Source: Endothia cerciana
Taxonomy: Eukaryota > Ascomycota > Sordariomycetes > Diaporthales > Cryphonectriaceae
Assembly (NCBI GenBank): GCA_026119935.1
Contig: JALRMH010000013.1
Location: forward strand, 62,001-126,000
Direction: 5' to 3'
Length of the DNA stretch: 64,000 nt
In this document: piece after piece, positions 34,561-44,556 of the stretch
Numbering within the stretch: position 1 is the stretch's first letter
Layout: every line of letters starts with the position of its first letter
The notes under the pieces: model-generated
Seen by the model: only the letters and a program-made list of their open reading frames with translations
Told to the model about the DNA's origin: nothing
The model's database searches: none
Made by a program: the position numbers and the translations under genes

Positions 34561-34604
34561 TGCACGGACTAATTGTTAGCCGCGGCTAACAATTAGTCCG
34601 TGCA
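34561..34604. repeat. Perfect 44-bp palindrome
   Basis: Two 22-bp arms with no spacer, starting TGCACGGACTAATTGTTAGC and centred on CCGCGG. It ends 56 bp before the start codon at 34660. It may be a head-to-head transposon terminus, a MITE remnant or an operator. Confidence 0.95.
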
Positions 34605-34659
34605 TTTTGGATGTCCTGTTCAAAACCGCACATCACTATTCATCACCTATATCAACGCT

Positions 34660-35960
34660 ATGTCCTCCGAGCTACATAACGGACCCTTCTACATCGAGGT
34701 CAATAAGGAAGATCTGGCGGACGCACCCCCCGAAGTATTAGATTTTCTTCGTACATTGGAACACAAAAAAAGCGAAAAGCGGGCTCGTCAGGATAGGCGG
34801 AAGAGTGAGACGGCATTCAAGGCGCAGCAAGAGCAGCTCGGCGAACTCGTTGAACCGTTGGCGGAAATAATTCGACAACCGACCGAGCAACACGCATCCC
34901 GGAGTACAACCCATGATGGAGCGGTTCCGTGGCCAGACGTTCTTAGCAAGATCGATGCATTCGTCACAGCAGTGAATGCTCTCCGAGCCCCGGAAACTGG
35001 GGGTTTAGACACGAGCCTTCCGATTGGGGAGGCCCTGCAGAAACCGAACGAGAGGACCAGGCAGGCGGACGGTCTCGGAAGACTGGGAGCGGAGGTTTCA
35101 AGGCAACGGGCGACGAGCGAGGAGAACGAGCGAGGAGAGCAGTCTGGAGGAGCCTCGGCGTTATCATTCGATCGCGACGTCGTCATTGCCAGTCAGAATC
35201 CAGAGCTTCCGGCCCCCGAGCAGCTCCCTAGCAGGGTCCAGGACGATGAGCTGGTTGTCATCAGCCAAGTTTCGGCTGCGCCGGGAACCTCATCTGCACT
35301 AATCGACGTCGAGTTGCTGCCGCCTGCGGAAGATACAGGCCCTATGGCGCCTTTGCCAAATCTCTCCGGGTCTGACTCGGATAAGCTCGAGGAACTGGTC
35401 CGATTCGGCATGAAGTTCTAGCCTAACAAAAAAGTTGACTGTTTCAGACCTGGCCAACTTGTAACCGCAGGTATCTTGAATGAGCTTCTGCTCATAGACC
35501 TACCGGTTCAGTACGCCCTAGGGGTTCCAGCTACAAGGGTCAATAAGCTGGAAGAAACATGTGCTGGTATTGTTATACCCTACTATGTTAATGACGTGAA
35601 CCAGCTGTCGACGGTCGAAAGCGAGAAGAATTATTTCGTGATTGCGATCATCAACAAGCAAGGCAAGACATACACATCTTGGGGAATAGGCAAGGCAACA
35701 AATATAAAGTTAAGGGCCGAATATGAAGCTGCGCTAGGATTTGATCTTGCAGGATCTAGGTACAAGGTAAGAAACCCGAAAATATCTGCTGAATAATTTG
35801 CTAACTGCACTAGCTTAACGATTATACTAGCAACTGTTGTGCCTTTCGATGCGTCGAGGCTATACGATCCTACTTCAAGATAGGTACAACTATACAAAAC
35901 GAGGTGTCTCTGCATGTTCTTCTTGAAACGTCTGTTGGAATCCTGGATAGGGACCAATAG
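34660..35960 (+). CDS. Uncharacterised three-exon protein
   Basis: Proposed exons are 34660-35414, 35448-35766 and 35814-35960, giving 406 aa. Both introns have GT and AG ends, carry CTAAC branch sites and keep phase. The first is only 33 bp, which is short even for fungi, so it needs testing. Exon 1 has an N-terminal charged helix (EKRARQDRRKSETAFKAQQE) and a long acidic disordered part. Exons 2 and 3 encode a compact domain: PGQLVTAGILNELLLIDLPV, then NKQGKTYTSWGIGKAT, ending LLETSVGILDRDQ. I do not recognise it. The palindrome lies immediately upstream. Confidence 0.5.
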
Positions 35961-36315
35961 CAAGGCAGTTGCGCTCAGCGAGAGCGTTGTTGCAGATGAC
36001 GTTCTCATATTGGAAGATACCCCTGGACCGGCTGCTCTCGCGGTGTCTCACCAACCCAATACATCTTTCACTCTGGCATAATTCGCGGGGGATGCAGGCT
36101 CGTCCAGCTCCGGCGGAACAGAAACCACTAATGACAGCCCCCATCGCCTCTTAGCCTCTCGTTGCCCAGAGTCGGCACGAACCCCGCTCCCTAACAAACC
36201 GATCAAACAACCCAGCGCAGGAAGGAGAAACAGCCTGGCACTTTATTCCACTCATTCGAACCCCGATTTGACCCGCCCAGCTTGCAAAGTCGGCTCAAGT
36301 CAGCTGGAAGCGACA

Positions 36316-37260
36316 ATGCCCCCGAGGCCGGATAGGCCTCAGGGGGATGCTTCGAGGAAACGGTTTGCAAGCGAGGCCACGGAGGTGAACAGTACAGACC
36401 CTGAGTCGGCCGAGCTACCACCGAAGCGGAGGCAGAGGGCAGCCCCGTCGATCAACATCCTAGCAGAAGAGTTAACTAGCTTGCGCGCAATCGAGCGCAT
36501 CAAGTGTCACATGCTTGCTTGTAACCGAGATGCTGTTACTTTTCCGAAACCCTAGGATAAGCAGAATGATTAGGCCAAGCAGGCATGCGAGTTTTTAAAT
36601 CTCGCCCAGGACTAGGACGAAAAATTAGAATTCAGCAGACTAGTAGCCCTAATCTTGAGAACTCACAGCGTTGAACACATATATATTGAAGCTCGGAGGA
36701 TGCTCAAGCTAGACAAAGAGGCTCCGGACCCTAGATTACCGCCAGCTATTATAGATCAAGTCTCTCGCTGTCTTCGGGAAAAACGCACAGCAGATGGATT
36801 AAGGAATTAGCTAACACTAACCCGCAGACTTCTCAAACTCGTTGATTATCTACCTTTTATGCCTTTTGACAGCAGGGGCTCTGCTACCTTTCGACATTAC
36901 GAACGATTGAAGAATGCAGATATCCAAGAGCTCTGCAAGCTCCTCGACAATAGCCCAGATGCGCAACGCCTAGCAAAATTAGGCCGAGCATTTCAAGACC
37001 GCATCTTAAACCGCCAAGCCTTTCTCTAGGAGGATATTAGCTTTGCAGAACTTTCAAGGCTGCCTGACGACACCCTCCTCCACCTGCTCACGATTCGGTG
37101 TGGTGCTGAATACGATCAACTTGGCAGAGCATCGAACCCATCGCATAGCAATCCTGAGACGACGAGCAGGCAGTGCGATCTGTGTGAGGGGGAAGCGTGC
37201 GAGTTCTTCACTCTCGCCAAGGGCTCGGGTCCCAAGCAGCCGACGTTACCAGCGCGCGAG
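36316..37260 (+). pseudogene. Uncharacterised gene inactivated by five TAG codons
   Basis: One long frame starts with ATG at 36316 (MPPRPDRPQGDASRKR), includes LPPKRRQRAAPSINILAEEL and ends around LSRLPDDTLLHLLTIRC and beyond. It is interrupted only by TAG, at 36553, 36571, 36613, 36808 and 37027, with no frameshift. Every stop could be CAG with a C-to-T change, the pattern expected of RIP. The protein would be helical and about 300 residues long; the family is unknown. Confidence 0.6.
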
Positions 37261-37309
37261 CATGGTTTGGGACGAGCTGCTTCTCTTGACACTATACCAC
37301 AACATAACA

Positions 37310-38836
37310 ATATCCCTACCGGGGTTGATCAGACATCGACATCCGAAACCTCGCTCTCGGCTTCTACATCTCTCGCGATTACCAAATACAACCCTTCCAC
37401 CATGGCACGAACTTTACCTACCTCGACTTTTACGTCTCTCGCAACTACCAAAGACGATCCTTTCACGATGGCACGATTACCTGCCGCATTCTATGAAGCA
37501 AAATACATGCAACCCCCTAATCCCCACGTCCAGCTCAGATTGCCAAGAAGGATTCCGGACACATCCCAGACGATCAAGTTTGCTATGACTGGGGATATCG
37601 ACAGGCTGCAGTATCTATTTGAACAAGGACTGGCATCTCCAGCGGACGAAAGCGATTCTCGAGGGTTCAGTTTAATGAGAGTAGGTCTTGCTACCCTCCT
37701 CCCTCTCCCCCTCTGAGACCTATTTCAACTCTGCTAGAAAATAACTGAGACCATCGATAGTGGGCGCTCTACAGCAGGATGCACCAACATAAAACTGTTC
37801 AGTTTTTGATCTTTTGGGGAGCGTATGTGGATGACGAGTAAGAAGAAATATTAAGCACTGCTAACTATATTACCGAAGTTACTTGCTAACAAACTACTTA
37901 TACAGGTCGTATGATAATACATGGGATTTTCACTTCCGCAATAAACGCAACGATGCGGACTGGGACGGCCTCGACTGGTTAAATGATCAGAACTTCCCGC
38001 TGATCCATTTTATCATCTTGGGCCGAAGCACATTGACGCTCGACGAGGCGCTCTCGATAGACCCAACCGCTGTGTTATCCAAGGACGCCAAAGATCGCAC
38101 CGCGCTCGACTGGGCCACCGCCCGGGCCCAGCTAAGCGATATGACGCAGTTGATCAATCACGGCTCTGATTTGAATAATATAGACATCACAGGCCGCACC
38201 ACTATCCTGCATGCAGTCGACAGCCATGATGTTGATGCCCTCCGCATCGTCCTCCAAGCCGGGGCAAACCCTAATCCTGAGGTACCGAAGAATCGATTCC
38301 GCAGCAGCCCTATCACGGCGGCCACCTTTGGTGGCCTCACCGAGGTGGTGAGGCTGCTTATCGAATTTGGCGCCAAGATCGATGTGGAGAATCCTGAGGG
38401 TTGGACAGCGCTGCATGCAGCGGCCATCGCGCAGAATGCCGAATGTGCGGCTATCCTGCTCGAAAATAGCGCCGGTATCAACCATATGTCGAGCAAGGGG
38501 TGTACACCGCTCATGACGGCGATAACACACAACAGCCACGCAGTACTGAGGTCTTTCCTAAACAGGTACACCGGCCACCTAGAGGGTAGCCAGTTGTTGC
38601 CCGTAATAGCCGAGTACGCAGACTCGGAGACGATGTTGATCCTCGCCAACTCTCAACTTACCGAAACAAGTAGGGATTGCTCTACGACCGGCTATAAAAT
38701 TCTGTTGTCCCGGCAAGGTCACAACGACGGGCTGGCCCAGACGTTCAAGGAACTAGTAAGTAGTCTCCCGTCTGGTAGTGCAATGAGTAGCCCCGACAGC
38801 GTTGAATCCGGGCTGCACAGGAGAGGGAGTTGGTAA
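37310..38836 (+). pseudogene. Ankyrin-repeat protein with a damaged 5' part
   Basis: The ankyrin part is sound. Exon to 37680 (IKFAMTGDIDRLQYLF), intron 37681-37760, exon 37761-37837, intron 37838-37905 with TTGCTAAC, and exon 37906-38836. It encodes repeats such as DRTALDWATARAQL, GRTTILHAVDSHDVDALRIV, GWTALHAAAIAQNAECAAIL and GCTPLMTAITHNSHAVL. Upstream, the family's N-terminal segment (LALGFYISRDYQIQPFHH) is in another frame and contains a TGA and a TAA before 37530. The full-length product is therefore lost. A short product starting at a Met near 37468 remains possible. Confidence 0.7.
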
Positions 38837-39665
38837 AGCCTAAGAGTGTGTCAGTGCTTTCAATAAAAACTTTGAGGGCTATGATAATATTGGCGTTATA
38901 AAGGATGTAGGAGATGTTTAGATGAGGCGATTAGGATAGTTAGTATACATCGGGTGAGGTTTGTTCAACCTATTTGTTCAATGGTGGTCTGCTGTACCCC
39001 CTGTCGCAGGGAGAGAAATGTGACAGGAGGCATTACGATTCAAGGTTTCTTGCGATCTGATTAGAAGCTGAAGTCTGCCTTGTTAGGTTAGCGTACAGAA
39101 GACAAAGAGAGCCTTTATGTATGTACTTACACCCTGATGAACCAGAGGGTTAGAAAGCTAGAAAGTTACCGGGAGCTTTGGGCACCCTCAAACCCCATCA
39201 AGCTGTGCTGTCTTTTGCAAAAAAAAATGGCTCCCGTGACCGGAGTAGGCCTGCCCTGTAGGCTCCACAGTCTTCCCGGTATCAGGAATTCAACTCCAGA
39301 GATCTCGAGGCGTAGATCAGTTATATAGAATTGAAGGAGTGCGATATGGCTTTCTGTGAGACGAACGGATACTATGTTGGGGCGAAGCTGACTTTTATAT
39401 AGCAATGAAGTTTTAATAAATTAATGGTAAGGTTCTCGTGTCGACGGAAATTCCTGGCCGATTGTAGCCTAATACCCTAGCCCACTGGTGGTGTTGTCCA
39501 TAGCGAATGAGGCGATGGATGCATGCTAACCTTAATTTCACCGTTCGGGCGGGGCAGTTTAGAGTACAAATAAGATTACACCCATTTTCATTCCCGCTAT
39601 TAGAAGTGGTCACACCTTTTAGCTAGTCACATCCTCCCATATCCCCTCTTATCACATTCAGCATC
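38837..39665. other. No gene recognised
   Basis: This is the 3' region of the ankyrin gene and the promoter of the phosphatase-like gene. Only short frames are present. Confidence 0.5.
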
Positions 39666-40538
39666 ATGTCTGACCAAGACGCCTCGACACCCCGTGTATT
39701 CCTCGTGCGCCATGGTAAATTCTACGCCTGATCAACTCTGAAAGAAAAAAAAAAAAAAAGTAACCCCTGTTTTCTGTATACAGGAGAGACGCTATGGGCT
39801 AAGTCAGGCCGCTACACGGGTATTACAGAGATCGATCTTACCCCGACGGGCGTTGCGCAGATTGAATCGACAGCGGCGACGCTTGTAGGCGCTGGCAATC
39901 TCCTCGACCCATCCCGCCTTGCGCACGTTTTTGTCAGTCCGAGGGTGAGGGCTAAGAGGACCTTTGACCTGCTCCTCTCCGATGCTGTCAGGGAGAATGT
40001 CACTATCACTGATGATATTGCGGAGTGGAATTATGACGACTATGGAGGGCTTAAGGCTGAAGAGATTAAAGAGTTGAGGAAGGAGAGGAATCTAGACCCG
40101 GACAGGGAGTGGGATATCTGGAGGGATGGGTGTGAGGGTGGAGAGTAGGTTATACTTTACTTTCGTGCATTCCTTGGACTAAGTTCTTATTGATAAGCTG
40201 TTGCTAATATACGAATTATTAATTTTTTATTTTTTTTCACTTAAAGATCTATGGAGGATGTTACCCAGCGGCTAGACAACCTTATCAAGCACATTCGATA
40301 TATTCATAGGCCTCATATGAAAGGGGAGAACCCCGTTGATGTGCTTCTTGTACGTTCTCTCCCCCCTCTCTTTTCTCCTTCGTAAACCTCACTATCTCCT
40401 CTTTCCTCCCTTTCATTCCTCCAGCTTTGCCCGTATCGGCTGAGGTAATAAAACCCGCAGGTTGCACACGGCCTCATCCTCCGCTGCTTCGTGAAGCGTC
40501 CTCATTATTCAGAGCATCTTGCAACGCTTAGGGAACAG
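39666..40538 (+). pseudogene. Histidine-phosphatase (phosphoglycerate mutase-like) gene, 3' truncated
   Basis: Four exons are clear: 39666-39714, 39784-40144, 40247-40349 and 40461-40538. All junctions keep phase. The protein reads VFLVRHGETLWAKSGRYTGI, with the catalytic RHG. FVSPRVRAKRTFDLLL, EWNYDDYGGL, WDIWRDGCEGGES and VAHGLILRCF, with the second catalytic His, follow. The resemblance is to fungal sedoheptulose-1,7-bisphosphatase (SHB17 type). After LREQ there is a GTAATA donor, but no exon for the final part of the domain is found; a possible acceptor leads to a stop after about a dozen codons. The gene has therefore probably lost its C-terminus. Confidence 0.75.
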
Positions 40539-41188
40539 GTAATATTCAATATTACCATCCACTTTCCACGCCACATTCGCATATCTAGGATCTCTACACT
40601 TGTTTTCTTTACCAGGAAGTAAGTCCGGTGCATAGATCGGTAGGGAAACGTCCTTAAAAAAAAAAGCCGAGGCTATAAACGCTTGCCATCCACCAAACTT
40701 CCTAGGGGTCGGCAAGCTTCCCCCGCACATCTTCATAACTGCCTTTGGGGCCTTCAGGTGTGTTGAGGACTTGAAACTTAGGATTGACGACTGAAGAGCA
40801 GCTATGAAATCTATCTGACAGTAGGGAATGTCTATCCTTATATATCCAGCTCTTCAGTCTGGATCGCTATTAAGGCTTAAAATCGCTGCGCCATGGGGGC
40901 TTTCAAGGGTAGTCCCAGTGCTGACCAAGTGTCCCGCGGCAGGCCAAAACTGCGTGTAGTGGCTGCCGGTTTTGGCTCAAGTCGTGGCTACTTAGCACAC
41001 CCTAACAAATACGCGCGAATCGACAATCAAACCTGGACAAACAAAGATCCCTTTCCTTCCCAGATCCCTTTCCTTCCCAGATCCCTTTCCTTCCCAGATC
41101 TCCTTTCTTTTCTTCCTTCTGCCACCAACAAACACCTCGACCAGAACACAATTTCAATCTCTAAAGTCTCAATTCTTCCACATCCACG
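40539..41188. promoter_or_regulatory. Upstream region of the 41189 gene with 17-bp pyrimidine repeats
   Basis: Three tandem copies of ATCCCTTTCCTTCCCAG lie at about 41047-41097, roughly 90-140 bp before the start codon. A minus-strand frame at 40736-40509 was not accepted as a gene. Confidence 0.5.
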
Positions 41189-42117
41189 ATGGCCGCATCG
41201 CCTCTGTCCATATCTACCCCTCCGACTTCTGTGACGGCAGACGATGACGACATACCAAAGATGCAATTCACGACTGTCGAGCGATTCAACCAGGAGATGG
41301 CCTGCATTGGTCCCAAAGGCTTGATTATAGTCACAGGTATATTTTTTTCTTTTTTCTTTTTTCTTTTTTCCTGATCTGATCTATACTGACTATCTGATTA
41401 GCTGTTGATCCTATCAATTTCGACCTTATCAATCGCGAAACTCGACGACCTAAGGTCCGCTTACGCCGATATAATGCTGAATCGCAGACACTCTTCATCA
41501 TGATCCCATCTATACCACACGAAACCATGCATATAAGCATATACTGGAAAATCCTCTCTAAGATTTCCAGTATAGGCCTAGAGAGCAGGTGGAATAATAT
41601 AGGGGCTGGTACATGTCACACAAAACCAAATACTGGGGCTAGTGATGGAAGCGGAGAGGGCGATTCTTCAGGAGGCCCATCTCCAGAGCGCGATGGATCA
41701 AATGTCTGGCCAACACTCGTTATCGAGGCCGGGTACTCCGAGTCCCAGCAATACCTACGCCAAGACATGAGATGGTGGTTCGCTGCATCAGACCACGATG
41801 TGAAAATTATGCTTCTGATCAATTGGAACCGAAGGCGATCAGAAATCATGATCGAGAGATGGGAAGAGGATATACGGGTCGAACGACCTGGGGCAACAAA
41901 TACCCGGTCCACAGGAATGCTAGCACCAGTGCTGCAGCAGACTATCACCATCAAGAATCCGACAGTCCCACCAACATTCAGCATCGTTAGTGACGCGCTG
42001 GTGTTGTCCTTTAGACTTCTTTTCTTACGAAACCCAGGCCCTGGGGAGAGTGATATTGTTATCAGTGTTCAAGAGCTGGAGGGGTATGCAAGAGCAGTAT
42101 GGAGGTCTATAGACTGA
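41189..42117 (+). CDS. Uncharacterised fungal protein, possible Uma2-like PD-(D/E)XK fold
   Basis: Exons are 41189-41336 and 41402-42117, with a T-rich 65-bp intron; the product is 287 aa. The family is common in Aspergillus, as I recall. The N-terminus has MQFTTVERFNQEMACIGPKG. The conserved core is WPTLVIEAGYSESQQYLRQD, then MRWWFAASDHDVKIMLLINW and IERWEE. A beta strand ending in Glu, a small-residue turn with Ser, a helix with WW and a hydrophobic strand after a Lys resemble Uma2-type restriction-fold proteins; this is inference. The gene is intact and single-copy here. Confidence 0.7.
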
Positions 42118-42293
42118 TGCCCAGCCAAGAAGGCCGAGATCAAGGGAGGATGCTGCAGATATGTGGGAAGTTTTGATAGTCAAGCTCAGTTAGGACTAAT
42201 TCTGCCTTCCACAGCATCAAATTCATTTCCCATCAATCGCTCCTTTTTCTATCTTCTTCCGCTGAGACGTCGTTCGGACCCTCCTTCAGGTAG

Positions 42294-42935
42294 CCACAAA
42301 CCTGCGGCAGGGCTAGTAATTTGACCAATCCGAACCGGGGAGGGTGCAGCGATTTTACGGCTCCGCTGGAAGGGATACACGCATCCCTAGAGTGCGTGCA
42401 ACTAGACGAGACAAAGCGGCGGCGGGCCAATGACTCATTGCGCTTCACATCCATCACCAACTCTGACGGCTTTATACACACCTGGTACGAGGTGCAGCGA
42501 AGACGGAAACACATCTTCGATGACGAGGATTCCGTGCATGCGATTCTCATTGTCCCGGGCCTCTGCCAATCCAAATACGAGCCGTGGCGACATATCCAGA
42601 TCGCTCTAGACTTACCCGGAGGTCGGGGCTACTGCATCTTTATCAAGATGATCGACTCCCTCTCCTACCAGATCCATCAATTTTCTTTCTCTCCACATAG
42701 GGAAAGAAGAAAGGGACGTTATAATTGGTGGACAGAAGAGGAGGACCGGCAGCTCCTCCAGCTCAGGAAGGATGGCTGGACTTTTGAGGATATCTACCAT
42801 GGCGGCCTCCTACCTAGCAGGACTGCCCTGGCTCTGGAAGCGCGACTCAGAAAGCGGTGGGAATCTATTCAGAAGGAGTTGAGAATGCATGCGATGAATT
42901 TTCGTCTAGAGATAGATTATAACGACGGAATATGA
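42294..42935 (+). CDS. Myb/SANT-like DNA-binding protein, 5' end unresolved
   Basis: An open frame runs from about 42294 to the stop at 42935. The C-terminal third has YNWWTEEEDRQLLQLRKDGW, followed by TALALEARLRKRWESI, a Myb/SANT helix set with spaced Trp. The upstream part (FTSITNSDGFIHTWYEV) is of unknown type. No ATG opens the frame near its start, and an acceptor-like GGTAG ends at 42293. A short first exon is probably missing from this annotation, or the gene is 5' truncated. Confidence 0.55.
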   Translation, partial: PQTCGRASNLTNPNRGGCSDFTAPLEGIHASLECVQLDETKRRRANDSLRFTSITNSDGFIHTWYEVQRRRKHIFDDEDSVHAILIVPGLCQSKYEPWRHIQIALDLPGGRGYCIFIKMIDSLSYQIHQFSFSPHRERRKGRYNWWTEEEDRQLLQLRKDGWTFEDIYHGGLLPSRTALALEARLRKRWESIQKELRMHAMNFRLEIDYNDGI

Positions 42936-43212
42936 GGACTATCCCCGTCCTGTTTTCATACATGGCCATATCAGCCACCAGTTTGCCCACCGCTATGCTA
43001 CTGTCCATACAACGTCTCGAAGTTTTCAAAAGGTAAAATCTTATATTAGCTACTAGGTATGGATAAAAAAAACTAGAAATGTAAAAGAAGGAAGGTTGCC
43101 CTGATCCTTTAAATTAAGAAGTCCAACTTAAGAATCTTTTCTATATCAAAGAATACCCAAATTATATATATTCTGACGAGATTACCTACACAACATACAC
43201 AACATACACAAT
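42936..43212. other. AT-rich spacer
   Basis: No ORF or repeat recognised. Confidence 0.5.
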
Positions 43213-43756
43213 ATGCTGAACAAAGCAAATGCTACAAAGATAGCAGGCCAGGTCCTCTACTATAATAAAGAGGTTCTAAATTTTTTTGATGAAGATGACT
43301 TAAACCTCTGTAAATCTATCTATACTGGTAATCTTAATACGCCCCCTGGATCCGAGCAAGAGTACAGCGACAAAAAGCTTGATTGGGCTACTAAATCCAA
43401 GCGAAAGAAGACGATTCAGGACCTGAAGAATTGGAAAGAAGGTATGTCTATCTTGAGCCATATTATCCATTCTGATGGGCACCTATAAATTCCCTCCAAC
43501 TGAAGAAAATAATGATACCAAATACTGAGAATCTTATCCAGCTCAGGGCGAAAATCGTGGACAAGAAGGAGGGGCAGACAGCCATAGACACGAAAATGAA
43601 CAAGATGAAGAAGAAAGGGAGGAAGAAGAAGGCCCTCATAGTAATGATAACCAGGCACCAGTTGAACAAGAAAGGAGGGCAAACAGAAATGGACACGAAG
43701 AAGACCCTTCCGGAGCGCGCAACGGTGCGGGCTCTATAGATTGCTACCGGAATTAA
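43213..43756 (+). CDS. Possible small acidic two-exon protein
   Basis: Exons are 43213-43441 and 43542-43756, with a GTATGT donor and ATCCAG acceptor, in phase; the product is 147 aa. The first part is lysine-rich (KSKRKKTIQDLKNWKEG). The second is strongly acidic and polar (EQDEEEREEEEG). The family is unknown. Its last bases overlap the antisense LINE relic, which makes a chance ORF or a chimeric junction possible. Confidence 0.35.
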
Positions 43757-44430
43757 ATATACTGTAGCTATCTTTGCTATCATATTTGGAGATAAGCCTT
43801 TCATCATCTTGTTAAGGCTGCAGAGATGGGAGGCAATCCTGTAAGCCTTGGCACTCTATATGTTTGTATATATGTTCGGAAGATCAGTTTTGGATCAAAG
43901 TAGACCCAGAGCCATCTGACCGGCTTGGTAAATAGAGTGATCTCGAGCCATCTTGTTTTGACTATATGTTTTATCAGTCTCCCGCTTCTGCAGAAATGGA
44001 TGAACTCATGTTTGTCTAGAGCAAAGGAGACAGTATTCTGTCTGCCCTACTCCATTTCTTCCTTCAGATCCTCGGCAAGCTTTTCTACTATTGCTTATAT
44101 ACCCTTTCTAATTCTGAAAGTCGCTATATCGTCTATATATGCAAACCTGATAGCTATATCTCTAGTCTTGAGGTGTGATAATAGGTATAATATATAAATG
44201 ATAAGAGATACTGGGGAGTCTTGGATATTCTATATAAGCTTGGTCTGCCCAGCCTTATTGCTGCAGCCTTTTCGCTAGCCGGTTCCTGAGCACCATGCCA
44301 AAAGCCCCTTGTACATCTATCAGGAGAGAGGCCACTTGCCCTTGGTTGAGGGCCTGCTCGACGTCGCGGGTAAGGCATGTTGCCAAGTCTATCGCTGATC
44401 TCTTCAGGAGAGCCCCGAAGTGCTAATTGC
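43720..44430 (-). mobile_element. Tad-like LINE reverse transcriptase relic
   Basis: Minus strand: HFGALLKRSAIDLATCLTRD, then LNQGQVASLLIDVQGAFGMV and LRNRLAKRLQQ followed by TAA and GWADQ. This is the RT palm region of fungal Tad/I-type LINEs. Further on, AYRIASHLCSLNK and YLIPVAIYRAR match the region after the RT domain. Several stops interrupt it; the one after RLQQ could be CAA changed to TAA. There is no ORF1, endonuclease or poly(A) tail. Confidence 0.65.
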
Positions 44431-44556
44431 TGAGAAGGCTCTGCCTAAGAATCTTCGGATTACTGCAGTGCTTATTACAGGGTTATAACGATACTAAAGA
44501 GCTGGATATACAACCATACGCTCATTACCATCAGATAGATTATTATACATAGCTTT

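Noticed and set aside
34561..34604. Rho-independent-type terminator
   Set aside because: The host is eukaryotic by introns and gene families, and no loop is present.
40509..40736. Minus-strand ORF of 75 aa 3' of the phosphatase-like gene
   Set aside because: No family resemblance. It overlaps the expected last intron and exon region of the plus-strand gene.
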